Source of the DNA: Ruminococcus sp.
GTDB taxonomy: Bacteria; Bacillota; Clostridia; Lachnospirales; Lachnospiraceae
DNA: 19,908 nucleotides
Direction: 5' to 3'
Assembly: GCA_020024635.1 (NCBI GenBank)
Contig: JAHHTL010000040.1
Coordinates: forward strand, 1-19,908
Below, piece by piece: positions 7,382-15,091 of the stretch. Position numbers and translations under genes: made by a program. Numbering within the stretch: position 1 is the stretch's first letter; each line of letters opens with the position of its first letter. Under the pieces are notes generated by a model. That model saw nothing but the letters and a program-made list of their open reading frames with translations. It was not told the origin of the DNA and did not search any database.

Positions 7382-9145
7382 ATGAAAATAGAAAGAAAAT
7401 TTGACAATTACGACCTGTATCCTACAAAGGAGATCTCAGGCTTTGATGACCAGGTCTGGGGATGCACAGAATATGTAAAAGCCGAATTAGCTACAAGAAT
7501 CCAGAAGGAACTGGAAATAAAGAAAAAAGTAGCAGTATGTTTTGATTTCTATCCAGGTGTATACAAAGAAGAGTTGGAAGGTCTTATAAAAGAACTTCAG
7601 CCAGTTTTCACGCTTGATACAGAAGCGTGTGCAAAAACAGAAGAAGAATTAAAAGAAGAATTTGCTGATTTTATTACAGATGACCGTGTCTTTGGTATTA
7701 TCTGTCATAAAAAACTAGACAATTTCTTTGATCCTGCAAAAATGGAAGAAGTAAAAAAAGCTTTGGAAGAAAAAGAAGAAGGACTGATTATCGTCTATGG
7801 TGTAGGGGCGTCTCTTTTTGCAGAGCCGGATATTTATGTATATTGTAATATGCCACGTTGGGAAATTCAGCTTCGTTACCGTGCAGGCATGCCAAACTGG
7901 CATAGCACCAACTACGATGATCCAATCCTAACAAAATATAAAAGAGGATTCTTCATTGAATGGCGTCTGGCAGACAGGCATAAAAAAGCTCATTATAATT
8001 GTTTTGATTATGTGATCGACAGCAAAAACAAAGGTAAGCTAAAGATGATCACTGGAGATGCCTTCCGTGCGGGAATTGATAAGATCAGTAGAGAACCATT
8101 CCGTATGGAGCCTTATTTTGATCCAGGAGTATGGGGAGGACACTGGATGCAGACAAACTTTGGGCTGGATCCGGAAAAAGAAAACTTTGCATGGAGTTTT
8201 GATGGCGTTCCGGAAGAAAACTGTGTAAATATGAAATTCGGTGATGTGATCCTACAGATGCCGGCTATTGACGTGGTTCTCTATCGTCCTCGTCAGTTGC
8301 TGGGCGAACGTGTACACGGACGTTTCGGTGCAGAATTTCCTATCCGCTTCGACCTTCTAGATACCATGGATGGCGGAAATTTGTCCTTACAGGTACATCC
8401 CTTGACAGAGTATATTCAGGATAACTTTGGGATGCATTACACACAGGATGAAAGTTATTATATTCTAGATGCGGATGAAGAGGAGGAAACTTTTGTTTAT
8501 CTAGGAGTAAAAAATGACGTGGATAAAGAAGCTTTTGAAAGAGATCTTAGAAAATCCGAAAAAGGTGAGATTCCATTCCCAGCAGAAACTTATGTAAATA
8601 AAGTGCCGGTCAAAAAACACGATCATATCTTAATCCCGGCAGGAACTATTCACTGCTCCGGAAAGAATACCATGGTTTTGGAGATCAGTGCGACACCTTA
8701 TATCTTTACCTTTAAATTGTGGGATTGGGGGAGATTAGGATTAGATGGTATTCCAAGACCGATTCATGTAGAACATGGTCTGAAGAACATTCAGTGGGAT
8801 CGTAATACAGACTGGATCTATGATAATCTTGTAGGGCAGCAGAAGACTTTGGAAGAAGGAGAAGGCTATATGGTGGAAAGAACAGGCCTTCACGACAGAG
8901 AATTTATCGATATACATAGGTATACTGTAAAGGGGGCTTATGAGGTTGATATGGATGATTCTGTAAATATGATGAATCTGGTAGAAGGTAGCCATGTTCT
9001 TATTGAAAGTCTGGACGGAAGCTTTGATCGTTTTACCATTCATTTTGCAGAAACAGCCATTGTTCCTGCATATGTAGGAAGGTATCGCATTGTATCTGAA
9101 CATAATGAAGAGATTAAGCTTGTAGTAGCAAGCATCCGCAGATAA
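7382..9145 (+). CDS. Mannose-6-phosphate isomerase-like protein with extra N-terminal domain
   Basis: 587-residue protein whose C-terminal half (from about residue 290) is a class I phosphomannose-isomerase cupin. LQVHP (Gln337, His339), DESYY (Glu357) and GTIHCSG (His424) match the metal ligand set of class I enzymes, which interconvert mannose-6-phosphate and fructose-6-phosphate. Ordinary bacterial enzymes of this class are near 310-390 residues. Here an additional N-terminal region of about 250 residues is present. Its pattern (hydrophobic beta strand with FDFYPGVYKEE, then VYGVGASLFAEPDIYVYCNM, then Arg-rich RYRAGMP) recalls nucleoside-kinase-like folds without a P-loop, but this is only a resemblance. 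The start follows an atypical weak ribosome site (AAAGGATTAAAAAA), 12 bases after the regulator gene. The isomerase call is strong for the C-terminal half. Confidence 0.82.
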   Translation: MKIERKFDNYDLYPTKEISGFDDQVWGCTEYVKAELATRIQKELEIKKKVAVCFDFYPGVYKEELEGLIKELQPVFTLDTEACAKTEEELKEEFADFITDDRVFGIICHKKLDNFFDPAKMEEVKKALEEKEEGLIIVYGVGASLFAEPDIYVYCNMPRWEIQLRYRAGMPNWHSTNYDDPILTKYKRGFFIEWRLADRHKKAHYNCFDYVIDSKNKGKLKMITGDAFRAGIDKISREPFRMEPYFDPGVWGGHWMQTNFGLDPEKENFAWSFDGVPEENCVNMKFGDVILQMPAIDVVLYRPRQLLGERVHGRFGAEFPIRFDLLDTMDGGNLSLQVHPLTEYIQDNFGMHYTQDESYYILDADEEEETFVYLGVKNDVDKEAFERDLRKSEKGEIPFPAETYVNKVPVKKHDHILIPAGTIHCSGKNTMVLEISATPYIFTFKLWDWGRLGLDGIPRPIHVEHGLKNIQWDRNTDWIYDNLVGQQKTLEEGEGYMVERTGLHDREFIDIHRYTVKGAYEVDMDDSVNMMNLVEGSHVLIESLDGSFDRFTIHFAETAIVPAYVGRYRIVSEHNEEIKLVVASIRR

Positions 9146-9157
9146 GGAGGCTACGTC

Positions 9158-11224
9158 ATGGACAGAATGCAGATCAAAAAAGTACATGTAGTATTTAAAA
9201 CACATCTAGATATTGGATATACAAATTTGGGTGCGAATGTGATGGATCAATATTTGAATCATCACATACCTCACTCTCTAGAGTTGGCGTTTGATTTAAA
9301 TACAAAAGATAATAAAAAATTCATCTGGACTGTAGGTTCTTACCTTATTGATTATTATTTTAAGAATGCAGAACCCCAAAAGGCTTCCCGACTTGATGAA
9401 GCTATTCGCCGCGGGGATATCTGCTGGCATTCTCTTGCCTGTACGACGCATACAGAACTTTTAGACAGAGATCTTTTGGACTACAATCTAAGCATTTCTG
9501 ATAAGCTAGATGAAAAATATGGAAAGAAGACCATTTCAGCCAAAATGACAGACGTTCCAGGTCATACAAGAGCCATGGTAGAGCTTCTGGCAGAACATGG
9601 TGTAAAATACATTCACCTAGGTGTAAATCCTACATCCATGGTACCGGAAGTACCTCTTTCTTTTGTATGGAAGGTAGGGAATCATGACGTGATCACTCAG
9701 TATTCTTTTACCTACGGTTCTCCGTGCTATGTAGAAGGAATGGATGAAGTGCTAGAATTTGCTCACACAGGGGACAACATGGGACCTCAGTCCGAAGATG
9801 CTGTCTGCGCAGAGCTTGATAGAATTCAGGCTTTATATCCAAATGCCGCTGTTGTTGCGTCTACCATGGATGATTATGCAGAAAGCCTTTTAAAATATAA
9901 GAATCACCTTCCAATCGTGGAAGAAGAGATTGGAGATACTTGGATCCATGGAATCGGGTCTGATCCATTAAAGGTATCCCGTTACCGTGCACTGGTAAAG
10001 CTAAAGAATCAGTGGAAAAAAGAAGGAAGACTGACTGCAGAAACAGAAGGTTATGAAGACTTCATGATCAACCTCATCATGATCGCAGAGCATACTTGGG
10101 GGTTGGATTTCAGAAAATATCTGGCAGATTTCAGAAACTGGAGAAAGAAAGATTTTCAGGCTGCAAGAGAAAAAGATGAAACTACTTTGGAGTTCCTTAC
10201 GGAACACAACTTGAATATGCTGGGTGGACTTACGGAAGATATTAAAAAATATCGTAACGGTGTTTTCACTGGTTCCTACCAATTTTTTGAAAGCTCTCAT
10301 GAAGAGCAGATGGAATACATATGGAAGGCTGTATGTGCTCTGCCAGAAGACTTAAAAGCAGAAGCGGAAGAGGCATTTACAGAACTTGAAAAAGAACAGC
10401 TCTATACCTATGAAAACGCAGAAATTCTTTGTCCGTACCAGACAAAGACCATTGGAAAATGGCAGGTTGCCTTTGGAGGAAACGGGGAGATCAATTATCT
10501 CGCCACAGAGAATAGAGAGTGGATTACCAAGGGGTTCTTTGGACGTATGGGATATACCGTATACGATGCCGCAGACTGCAAGATAAACTTCCTCAACTAT
10601 AATAGAGAGCTGATTACCAATGATTGTTGGGCAGAGTCAGACTTTTCAAAACCAAGTCTGGAAACAGTGGAAGAGCTGAAACATGGAGATTATGTTTTTG
10701 GAGTTTCTGAGATCAAAGTATCCGGAAACCGTGTATTGGTTCTTTTACAAGGAACTACAAAGGCTATAGAGGAATTCGGATGTCCTGCCAAGGTTATGGT
10801 AGAATATGACTTTGGCGATGTAATCTGTTGCAGACTCCATTGGTCTAAAAAAGATGCAAACAAGATTCCGGAAGCATTATGGTTTGGAGTAAATATGGAT
10901 GTGGAAAATGCAAACCGCTGGATGCTTCACAAGATGGGACATCAGGTGTCTCCTCTTGATGTGGTAAAAGGTGGAAATAGAAGACATCACTGTGTGGAAG
11001 AAATGTACTATGAAGGTGCAGACGGAAAAGTAACCATTAAAAATATTCATTCCCCTCTGGTAAGTATGGGTGGAAATTGGCTTTACGGAGATTACAGAGA
11101 GCTTCCGGATCTTAGAGAAGGATTTTCTTATTGCCTCTTTGATAATAAATGGGGAACCAACTTTAAAATGTGGTGTGAAGACGATTGCACATTTGAATAT
11201 GAGATTGTCATTGAAGATAAATAA
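9158..11224 (+). CDS. GH38/DUF5054-type glycosidase (688 aa)
   Basis: Cytoplasmic protein with the N-terminal signature FKTHLDIGYT (His16, Asp18), a conserved Asp132 in KMTDVPGH followed by HGVKYIHLG, and AEHTWG (His312). The positions parallel those of the 819-residue protein at 3278 (His16, Asp18, Asp134, EHTWG), so both belong to the same glycoside hydrolase superfamily. This one resembles the DUF5054 group. The region from about residue 420 is beta-rich with many Trp/Tyr residues. It starts behind AAGGAGG, 12 bases after the isomerase gene, and is the last intact gene of the operon. Activity on an alpha-mannoside or related glycoside is probable from context. It could instead act on another axial hexoside. 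Hydrolase superfamily confident, substrate uncertain. Confidence 0.78.
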   Translation: MDRMQIKKVHVVFKTHLDIGYTNLGANVMDQYLNHHIPHSLELAFDLNTKDNKKFIWTVGSYLIDYYFKNAEPQKASRLDEAIRRGDICWHSLACTTHTELLDRDLLDYNLSISDKLDEKYGKKTISAKMTDVPGHTRAMVELLAEHGVKYIHLGVNPTSMVPEVPLSFVWKVGNHDVITQYSFTYGSPCYVEGMDEVLEFAHTGDNMGPQSEDAVCAELDRIQALYPNAAVVASTMDDYAESLLKYKNHLPIVEEEIGDTWIHGIGSDPLKVSRYRALVKLKNQWKKEGRLTAETEGYEDFMINLIMIAEHTWGLDFRKYLADFRNWRKKDFQAAREKDETTLEFLTEHNLNMLGGLTEDIKKYRNGVFTGSYQFFESSHEEQMEYIWKAVCALPEDLKAEAEEAFTELEKEQLYTYENAEILCPYQTKTIGKWQVAFGGNGEINYLATENREWITKGFFGRMGYTVYDAADCKINFLNYNRELITNDCWAESDFSKPSLETVEELKHGDYVFGVSEIKVSGNRVLVLLQGTTKAIEEFGCPAKVMVEYDFGDVICCRLHWSKKDANKIPEALWFGVNMDVENANRWMLHKMGHQVSPLDVVKGGNRRHHCVEEMYYEGADGKVTIKNIHSPLVSMGGNWLYGDYRELPDLREGFSYCLFDNKWGTNFKMWCEDDCTFEYEIVIEDK

Positions 11225-11449
11225 GATTTAGAAAGACCACAAAAAAGGGGGAACAGCAATGGATAAGCTGCCATTATTTATGCCCATATGAGAGAAATTC
11301 AAGATTAAAGTATAAAAAGAGCACCAAAAGGGAGGCTGTTCTGGCTCAGATAATCTTAAGAAACACTTAAATGTTTTTTATTGACAGAGTATTTTTGATA
11401 TGATAAAATCTGAACAATTTTAAAAAGTATGATGAAAGGAGTAGGATAA
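11225..11449 (+). other. Spacer after the sugar operon with a 10-codon start fragment
   Basis: After the last operon stop a strong ribosome site (AAGGGGGAAC) precedes an ATG at 11259 that opens only ten codons (MDKLPLFMPI) before a stop at 11289-11291. This may be the surviving start of a deleted operon gene. From about 11300 the base composition shifts to A+T-rich, so a rearrangement junction near here is plausible. No convincing terminator is seen; a weak AAACA/TGTTT hairpin followed by T's lies at 11361-11379. Confidence 0.35.
11381..11409 (+). promoter_or_regulatory. Sigma-A-type promoter of the small membrane protein gene
   Basis: Consensus -35 TTGACA (11381-11386), a 17-bp spacer and TAAAAT (11404-11409). 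The predicted start near 11416 lies about 34 bases before the ATG at 11450. It is well formed and marks an independent transcription unit after the sugar operon. Confidence 0.6.
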
Positions 11450-11767
11450 ATGGATTCTATTTTAGGGAAATACAAAAAGATGAACATATTTAACAAAAGT
11501 GCATATATTGGAGTCTGTGCTTTGATGATTTTAATTCCCTTTACAGGTCTTATTCTTGAATCATTCAATATCCATATTATAACTTCTGACATGTTGTATG
11601 CATTATACATATTTAATATTATTATTTGTGTGTTAACAAAAAACTGGAAGCTACTTTTTGTGACAGCAGTAGGGAGCTTATTTATGTGGGCATTAACAAT
11701 GGGGATGGCAGAAGTACTATGGTATTATTTAAAAATATGGTTTGATATCGATATATCGTACAGGTAA
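11450..11767 (+). CDS. Small hydrophobic membrane protein, function unknown
   Basis: 105 residues, no family recognised. Three hydrophobic stretches are visible: about residues 17-37 (SAYIGVCALMILIPFTGLIL), 45-62 and 66-85. The remainder is short and weakly charged, so this is an integral membrane protein with little exposed mass. It has its own consensus promoter and a GAAAGGAG ribosome site. It is followed by a strong terminator before the sigma-factor operon, so it is probably monocistronic. Small membrane proteins in such positions may be immunity or envelope factors, but nothing in the sequence decides this. Confidence 0.65.
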   Translation: MDSILGKYKKMNIFNKSAYIGVCALMILIPFTGLILESFNIHIITSDMLYALYIFNIIICVLTKNWKLLFVTAVGSLFMWALTMGMAEVLWYYLKIWFDIDISYR

Positions 11768-11886
11768 TGTGATTTCATAAAATATAGCGCTATTTTGCTA
11801 GAGGATTGGGGAAGAAAAAATCCTTCGCTTCTTAACGATAAATTCACTTGTTGTTAAAAATAGAACAGGAACGCTGTGAAAGGTGG

Positions 11887-11923
11887 GAGTGTATTGCGAA
11901 AGCAATATGCTCTTATTTTTTTT
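11887..11923 (+). terminator. Rho-independent terminator with GAAA tetraloop
   Basis: An 11-bp stem (GAGTGTATTGC with GCAATATGCTC, two G-U pairs) closed by a GAAA tetraloop and followed by TTATTTTTTTT. It ends the small membrane protein transcript and insulates the sigma-factor operon downstream. Confidence 0.85.
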
Positions 11924-11931
11924 AACTTTTA

Positions 11932-11961
11932 TGTCACTTTTTGATAGATTCATGTGTGTAA
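11932..11961 (+). promoter_or_regulatory. Possible ECF-type promoter of the sigma-factor operon
   Basis: No good sigma-A boxes lie between the terminator and the sigma gene. The stretch contains TGTCAC (11932-11937), a T-run, and CATGTGTGTAA (11951-11961) at about the spacing expected for ECF sigma factor promoters. Such operons are often autoregulated. This is a pattern guess, with no second site in the window to compare. Confidence 0.3.
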
Positions 11962-11985
11962 TATATAAGGAGATACATTATAACA

Positions 11986-12483
11986 ATGAAAAGAGAAATA
12001 AATCAAGATTTGGAACGCGTTTTTAATACATATTATAATATTTTATATAAAGCAGCAGTCATTATGCTATGTAATGAGCAGGATGCTTCTGATTCAGTTC
12101 AGGAAACTTTTATAAAATATTTGGAATATAAAAAAGAATTTCATGATCCGGAGCATGAAAAAGCTTGGTTACTTAGGGTAAATATTAACATTTGTAAAAA
12201 TATGATAAGATTTCATAGGCTACATCCAACAATTACATTAGATATGATTAATTTGTCTTATCAGGATCAGAAAGATTATGAATTAATGAGTGCATTGCTT
12301 CGTATACGAAAACAGGCAAAAGAAGTTTTAATTTTACACTTTATTGAAGGATATAGAAATAAAGAAATTGCATCCATATTGGGGATTTCGGAAAATGCTG
12401 TAAAAAAACGCTTACAAAGAGCAAAAAAAGAACTTATACAAGAATATGATAAGAGAGGAGAGGAAAGAGATGGATTTAAATGA
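11986..12483 (+). CDS. ECF-type RNA polymerase sigma factor
   Basis: 165 residues with both conserved regions. Sigma region 2 spans about residues 9-75 (FNTYYNILYKAAVIML, DASDSVQETFIKY, then EKAWLLRVNINICKNMIR). Region 4 spans about 105-155, with the helix-turn-helix GYRNKEIASILGISENAVKKRL. There is no region 1.1 or 3, as usual for extracytoplasmic-function sigmas. Its ribosome site is AAGGAGAT. Its last 14 bases overlap the start of the next gene, a membrane-anchored probable anti-sigma factor, which is the standard arrangement. It would direct RNA polymerase to envelope-stress promoters, probably including its own. Confidence 0.92.
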   Translation: MKREINQDLERVFNTYYNILYKAAVIMLCNEQDASDSVQETFIKYLEYKKEFHDPEHEKAWLLRVNINICKNMIRFHRLHPTITLDMINLSYQDQKDYELMSALLRIRKQAKEVLILHFIEGYRNKEIASILGISENAVKKRLQRAKKELIQEYDKRGEERDGFK

Positions 12484-13054
12484 TTTGATAAAGTTATCAG
12501 AAGGGATAAGGGTACCAGCTAAAAACATGGAGGATATGATTGTTGAGTGCCAAGCAAAATATCAGAAAAGAAAAATACTAAAGAAAAGAATGAAAAAAAC
12601 ATCAATTTGTATTGCAAGTTTTATAATTTGTATCTGTTTTGGGACATATTTGTGGCAACCGAAGATTTCAGTGTATGCCACTACAGACAGTGCAAATGTA
12701 AAGTTGCAAGAGAACGAGCAGGTTGTTTTATCAAAGCAAAGTACACCTATGGGAGAGGGGTATAAGTTGGAACTTGTTCTTCCAAGAGGAGAATATACTT
12801 ATACGATGACAGATGATAACAGTCGGTATCCACAAAATGTTTTTCAGAAAGGAAGTGAAATATATTGGATGCCTGACGGAGTTGGAAGTAATCTAAGAGA
12901 TATTAATGGAAATATTATAAAATTACCTAAGACGAACAAAACAGTCATCAATGTACAGGTGATGATGGAGGGAAATGTAAAAGAAACTTTTCAACTTTGT
13001 TTAGATAAAGAAGACAATGTATGTATGGTTACATTGAAGGAGATAGAGAAATAG
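12470..13054 (+). CDS. Probable membrane-anchored anti-sigma factor
   Basis: 194 residues from the ATG at 12470. A possible start at 12446 has no ribosome site, whereas 12470 follows GAGAGGAAAG. The layout is a short charged cytoplasmic N-terminus (about residues 1-40), one transmembrane helix (about 41-61, KTSICIASFIICICFGTYLW) and an extracellular domain of about 130 residues rich in beta-prone sequence. This topology, and the overlap with the ECF sigma gene, fit an anti-sigma factor that holds the sigma at the membrane until an envelope signal arrives. No zinc-finger (HxxxCxxC) anti-sigma motif is visible, so it is not a classical ZAS protein. The function is inferred from topology and context. 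Confidence 0.7.
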   Translation: MDLNDLIKLSEGIRVPAKNMEDMIVECQAKYQKRKILKKRMKKTSICIASFIICICFGTYLWQPKISVYATTDSANVKLQENEQVVLSKQSTPMGEGYKLELVLPRGEYTYTMTDDNSRYPQNVFQKGSEIYWMPDGVGSNLRDINGNIIKLPKTNKTVINVQVMMEGNVKETFQLCLDKEDNVCMVTLKEIEK

Positions 13055-13103
13055 CAAATTGGTGGAAATAAGAGGGGAGGAGATTTGGGAGGATAATATA
13101 CAG

Positions 13104-14036
13104 ATGAAAAAATTAAAAAAATATTTTATTATTTTATTAATATGCACGATTATGATATGTTTAGGGGCAGGAATAATACAGCTAAAGAAGGTTCGTATAG
13201 AGAAAAAAAGAATACAATCGATTTTTTATAAGACTTTTTACGGAGATTTTTATGGTGGCAAATCGCTAATATTAGTTGATCGCTCAAATGATGAAGTGTT
13301 TATTTCAAAAAAAGAAAATACGAAACAGTGTCCGGCTAGTTTAGCAAAACTTTTTGTTATAGATTATGCGACAACCCTTACGGGATTAGATACGATTGTG
13401 AAAGTAAATAAGGATACAATTTCCTTAATAAAACCAGGGTCTTCGGTAGCAGGTATTGTTGATAAAGAGTACTTTTTATATGATTTATATGCCGCAATGC
13501 TTGTGCCCTCTGGAAATGATGCAGCATATGTTGTAGCAGATTATTGTGGAGGAGTATTATCACCAGAAACAGAAACAACTCAAGAGAGAATTCGTGTTTT
13601 TATGGAAGGGTTGAATGAGTATTTGAAAGACAGTGGGTATGATAGCACAGTATTATACGATCCAAGTGGTTTCGATATGGATGCAAGGACAACCGTATTG
13701 GATATAAAAAAGGTTACTGACAAATTACTTGAAAATGGGTGGTTTAGAGATATGATTGCTCAATATTCATATACAGCAACACTCCCTGATGGAAGTACAC
13801 AGATTTGGAAAAATACAAATGACTTTTTAGATCCTCAATCAAAATATTATAATGAAAATGTTACCGGAATAAAAACAGGTTCTTTAGATGATGATTATAA
13901 CTTGCTTGTTCTTTATAAACAGTATGGGAAGGAATTTTTGATATGCAGTCTAGGTTCAGAATCAGATGAAGCTAGATACGATGATGTTATGTATATTATA
14001 AATACAATTAATGAATCGAGTTATTTGAGCCAATGA
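13104..14036 (+). CDS. D-alanyl-D-alanine carboxypeptidase-like protein (peptidase S11)
   Basis: 311-residue penicillin-binding-protein-type enzyme with an N-terminal membrane anchor (about residues 6-28). All three active-site motifs are present and well spaced: SLAK (Ser79, Lys82), SGN (136-138) and KTG (257-259). So it is probably a functional D,D-carboxypeptidase trimming the terminal D-Ala of cell-wall stem peptides outside the membrane. An in-frame TTG at 13059 would add 15 residues, but the ATG at 13104 follows GGGAGGA and is preferred. The C-terminal anchoring domain of classical PBP5/DacF is absent; the protein ends soon after the catalytic domain. The gene lies 49 bases after the anti-sigma gene and is probably its operon partner and a target of the sigma factor. 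Confidence 0.85.
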   Translation: MKKLKKYFIILLICTIMICLGAGIIQLKKVRIEKKRIQSIFYKTFYGDFYGGKSLILVDRSNDEVFISKKENTKQCPASLAKLFVIDYATTLTGLDTIVKVNKDTISLIKPGSSVAGIVDKEYFLYDLYAAMLVPSGNDAAYVVADYCGGVLSPETETTQERIRVFMEGLNEYLKDSGYDSTVLYDPSGFDMDARTTVLDIKKVTDKLLENGWFRDMIAQYSYTATLPDGSTQIWKNTNDFLDPQSKYYNENVTGIKTGSLDDDYNLLVLYKQYGKEFLICSLGSESDEARYDDVMYIINTINESSYLSQ

Positions 14037-14113
14037 CAGAATTTCTGGAGTTTTACATTCTCTCATATTTTTGGCAAGATAATAAATTCAAGTGATTGTT
14101 TTCGCTACATTTT

Positions 14114-14142
14114 GGGCAGCACCCATTTTTGAGGTTCTGCCC
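14114..14142. repeat. GC-rich inverted repeat of unknown role
   Basis: GGGCAG-c-ACC (14114-14123) pairs with GGT-t-CTGCCC (14133-14142) around a 9-base loop. It is the most G+C-rich spot in an otherwise A+T-rich spacer and lacks a following T-tract. It may be a decayed terminator of the carboxypeptidase operon or the end of a lost insertion element. Confidence 0.45.
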
Positions 14143-14244
14143 TAGTTTATATCATGAGGTGATTTCTACCGTTTACGCCTATCCTACATTCGTTAAAAGA
14201 ATGCAAAAATTTGGATACTTGCTATTTGAATAAGGAAAATTAAG

Positions 14245-14295
14245 AAAGGATTCTTCTATAAATCAATTATGGTTATAGAAGAATCTTTTGATTTT
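14245..14295 (+). terminator. Strong terminator-like hairpin
   Basis: A perfect 13-bp stem (GATTCTTCTATAA at 14249-14261 with its complement at 14273-14285) extends by four more pairs with one wobble. It is followed by TTTTGATTTTT. The A-run on the 5' side means it could work in both directions. It shields the downstream peptide-locus promoter from read-through of the sigma operon. Confidence 0.75.
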
Positions 14296-14437
14296 TGAAG
14301 AGGTTAAAAGGTTTTTACTGTTCGCTGTTGTAAAAGTTAATGGAAGAGTGAGGATATAGATCAGTAATAGTATAAAGTGTATTATGTGGGATAAAACATC
14401 TCTAATTTTTATATTTTGAATCGAGACATAGAAATTT

Positions 14438-14502
14438 AATGACAATATTGTAAGAATTACTAGATGACATGTAGGCGTTTTGTAAGTAAAAAAATATATA
14501 AT
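14438..14502 (+). promoter_or_regulatory. Regulated promoter of the radical SAM gene (copy 1 of shared element)
   Basis: The motif TAATGACAATATTGTAAG (14437-14454) is followed by TGTAGGCG (14470-14477), TGTAAG (14481-14486) and the -10 box TATAAT (14497-14502). The TGTARG half-sites start at 14449, 14470 and 14481, that is 21 and 11 bp apart, on one face of the helix. The -35 position (about 14474-14479, GGCGTT) does not match consensus and lies inside the repeats, as expected for an activator-dependent promoter. The same layout precedes the peptide gene at 19769. Direct repeats about 11 bp apart fit OmpR-family response regulators, but no regulator gene lies in the window. Confidence 0.65.
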
Positions 14503-14536
14503 TATTTACAAAATAGTAGATACGAGGAGAATAGCG

Positions 14537-15091
14537 ATGAAATACAAATGGTGTTCGGAAATCAAACAGTACAATTATAAGAGCAAAGTTATATTAGCAA
14601 ATACCGTCAATGGTAAATGGGTTAGAATTTCCAAAGAGTTAGCAGATAACATCGAGAAAATGATTTGCGAAGATATTTCAATCGATCAAATAGAATTTGA
14701 AAACCAGAATGACAAAGTCTTTTTTCATGAATTGCTCAACTCTCTGAGTGACTTAGAGATTATTAATGACGTGAATAAGGATGAAGTATTACAAAATAAA
14801 ATTGCTTCAGTGGAATTAACAGAAAGATGTAATTTAAAATGTATCCACTGTTGTATGAATGCTCAAAATAACATATTATCCACAGTAGATATGAGCTATG
14901 AAAAAATGATACAGGTATTAGATAAAATAATAGATTGGAATCCTAAATCTATGATGTTGAGTGGTGGGGAACCAATGCTAAGGAGGGACTTTTTTGCATT
15001 GGCGGAATACATACGTGAAAAGTATAGAGGACACGTGATACTATCTACGAACGGTCTTTTGATTAATGAAAAGAATGTTGAATTAGATTAG
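14537..15091 (+). pseudogene. Radical SAM peptide maturase, truncated at the C-terminus
   Basis: Remnant of a radical SAM enzyme of the RiPP-modifying (SPASM) type, 184 codons before a stop. Residues 1-85 resemble the PqqD-like peptide-recognition (RRE) domain of such maturases. Residues 98-105 carry the iron-sulfur cluster motif CNLKCIHC (Cys98, Cys102, Cys105). SGGEP (Gly143-Pro146) binds S-adenosylmethionine, and STNG near 175 is the next conserved strand. Family members normally continue for 200-300 more residues, including a SPASM domain with further cysteines; here the sequence breaks at residue 184. Immediately after, in another frame, comes the tail of an ABC ATPase (15085-15237), so a deletion has removed the rest. 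A working maturase is unlikely from this copy alone. The start ATG follows GAGGAG. Confidence 0.8.

Larger units (their letters stand above)
14037..14448. other. Gene-free spacer between the sigma operon and the peptide locus
   Basis: About 500 bases separate the carboxypeptidase stop from the next ATG. It holds two hairpins (described separately at 14114-14142 and 14245-14290) and, from 14438, a complex promoter. No credible coding sequence is present on either strand; the small open frames lack ribosome sites. The spacer may contain a junction between the chromosomal background and an acquired peptide locus. Confidence 0.5.

Noticed and set aside
8741..9205. Minus-strand open frame of 154 codons across the isomerase/glycosidase boundary
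   Set aside because: Overlaps two convincing genes and has no start signal or family pattern.
11931..12053. Short + frame beginning MSLFDRF that overlaps the sigma-factor start
   Set aside because: No ribosome site, runs into the sigma gene in another frame, and sits on the probable promoter.
12547..12765. 72-codon + frame inside the anti-sigma gene
   Set aside because: Alternate-frame shadow rich in Lys/Asn; the main frame has topology and ribosome site in its favour.
14201..14233. Ten-codon frame MQKFGYLLFE that could be a signalling peptide
   Set aside because: No ribosome site or promoter before it, and too short to judge.
14263..14445. Minus-strand open frame of 60 codons in the spacer before the radical SAM gene
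   Set aside because: Low-complexity Leu/Ile/Thr composition, overlaps a terminator hairpin, no ribosome site.
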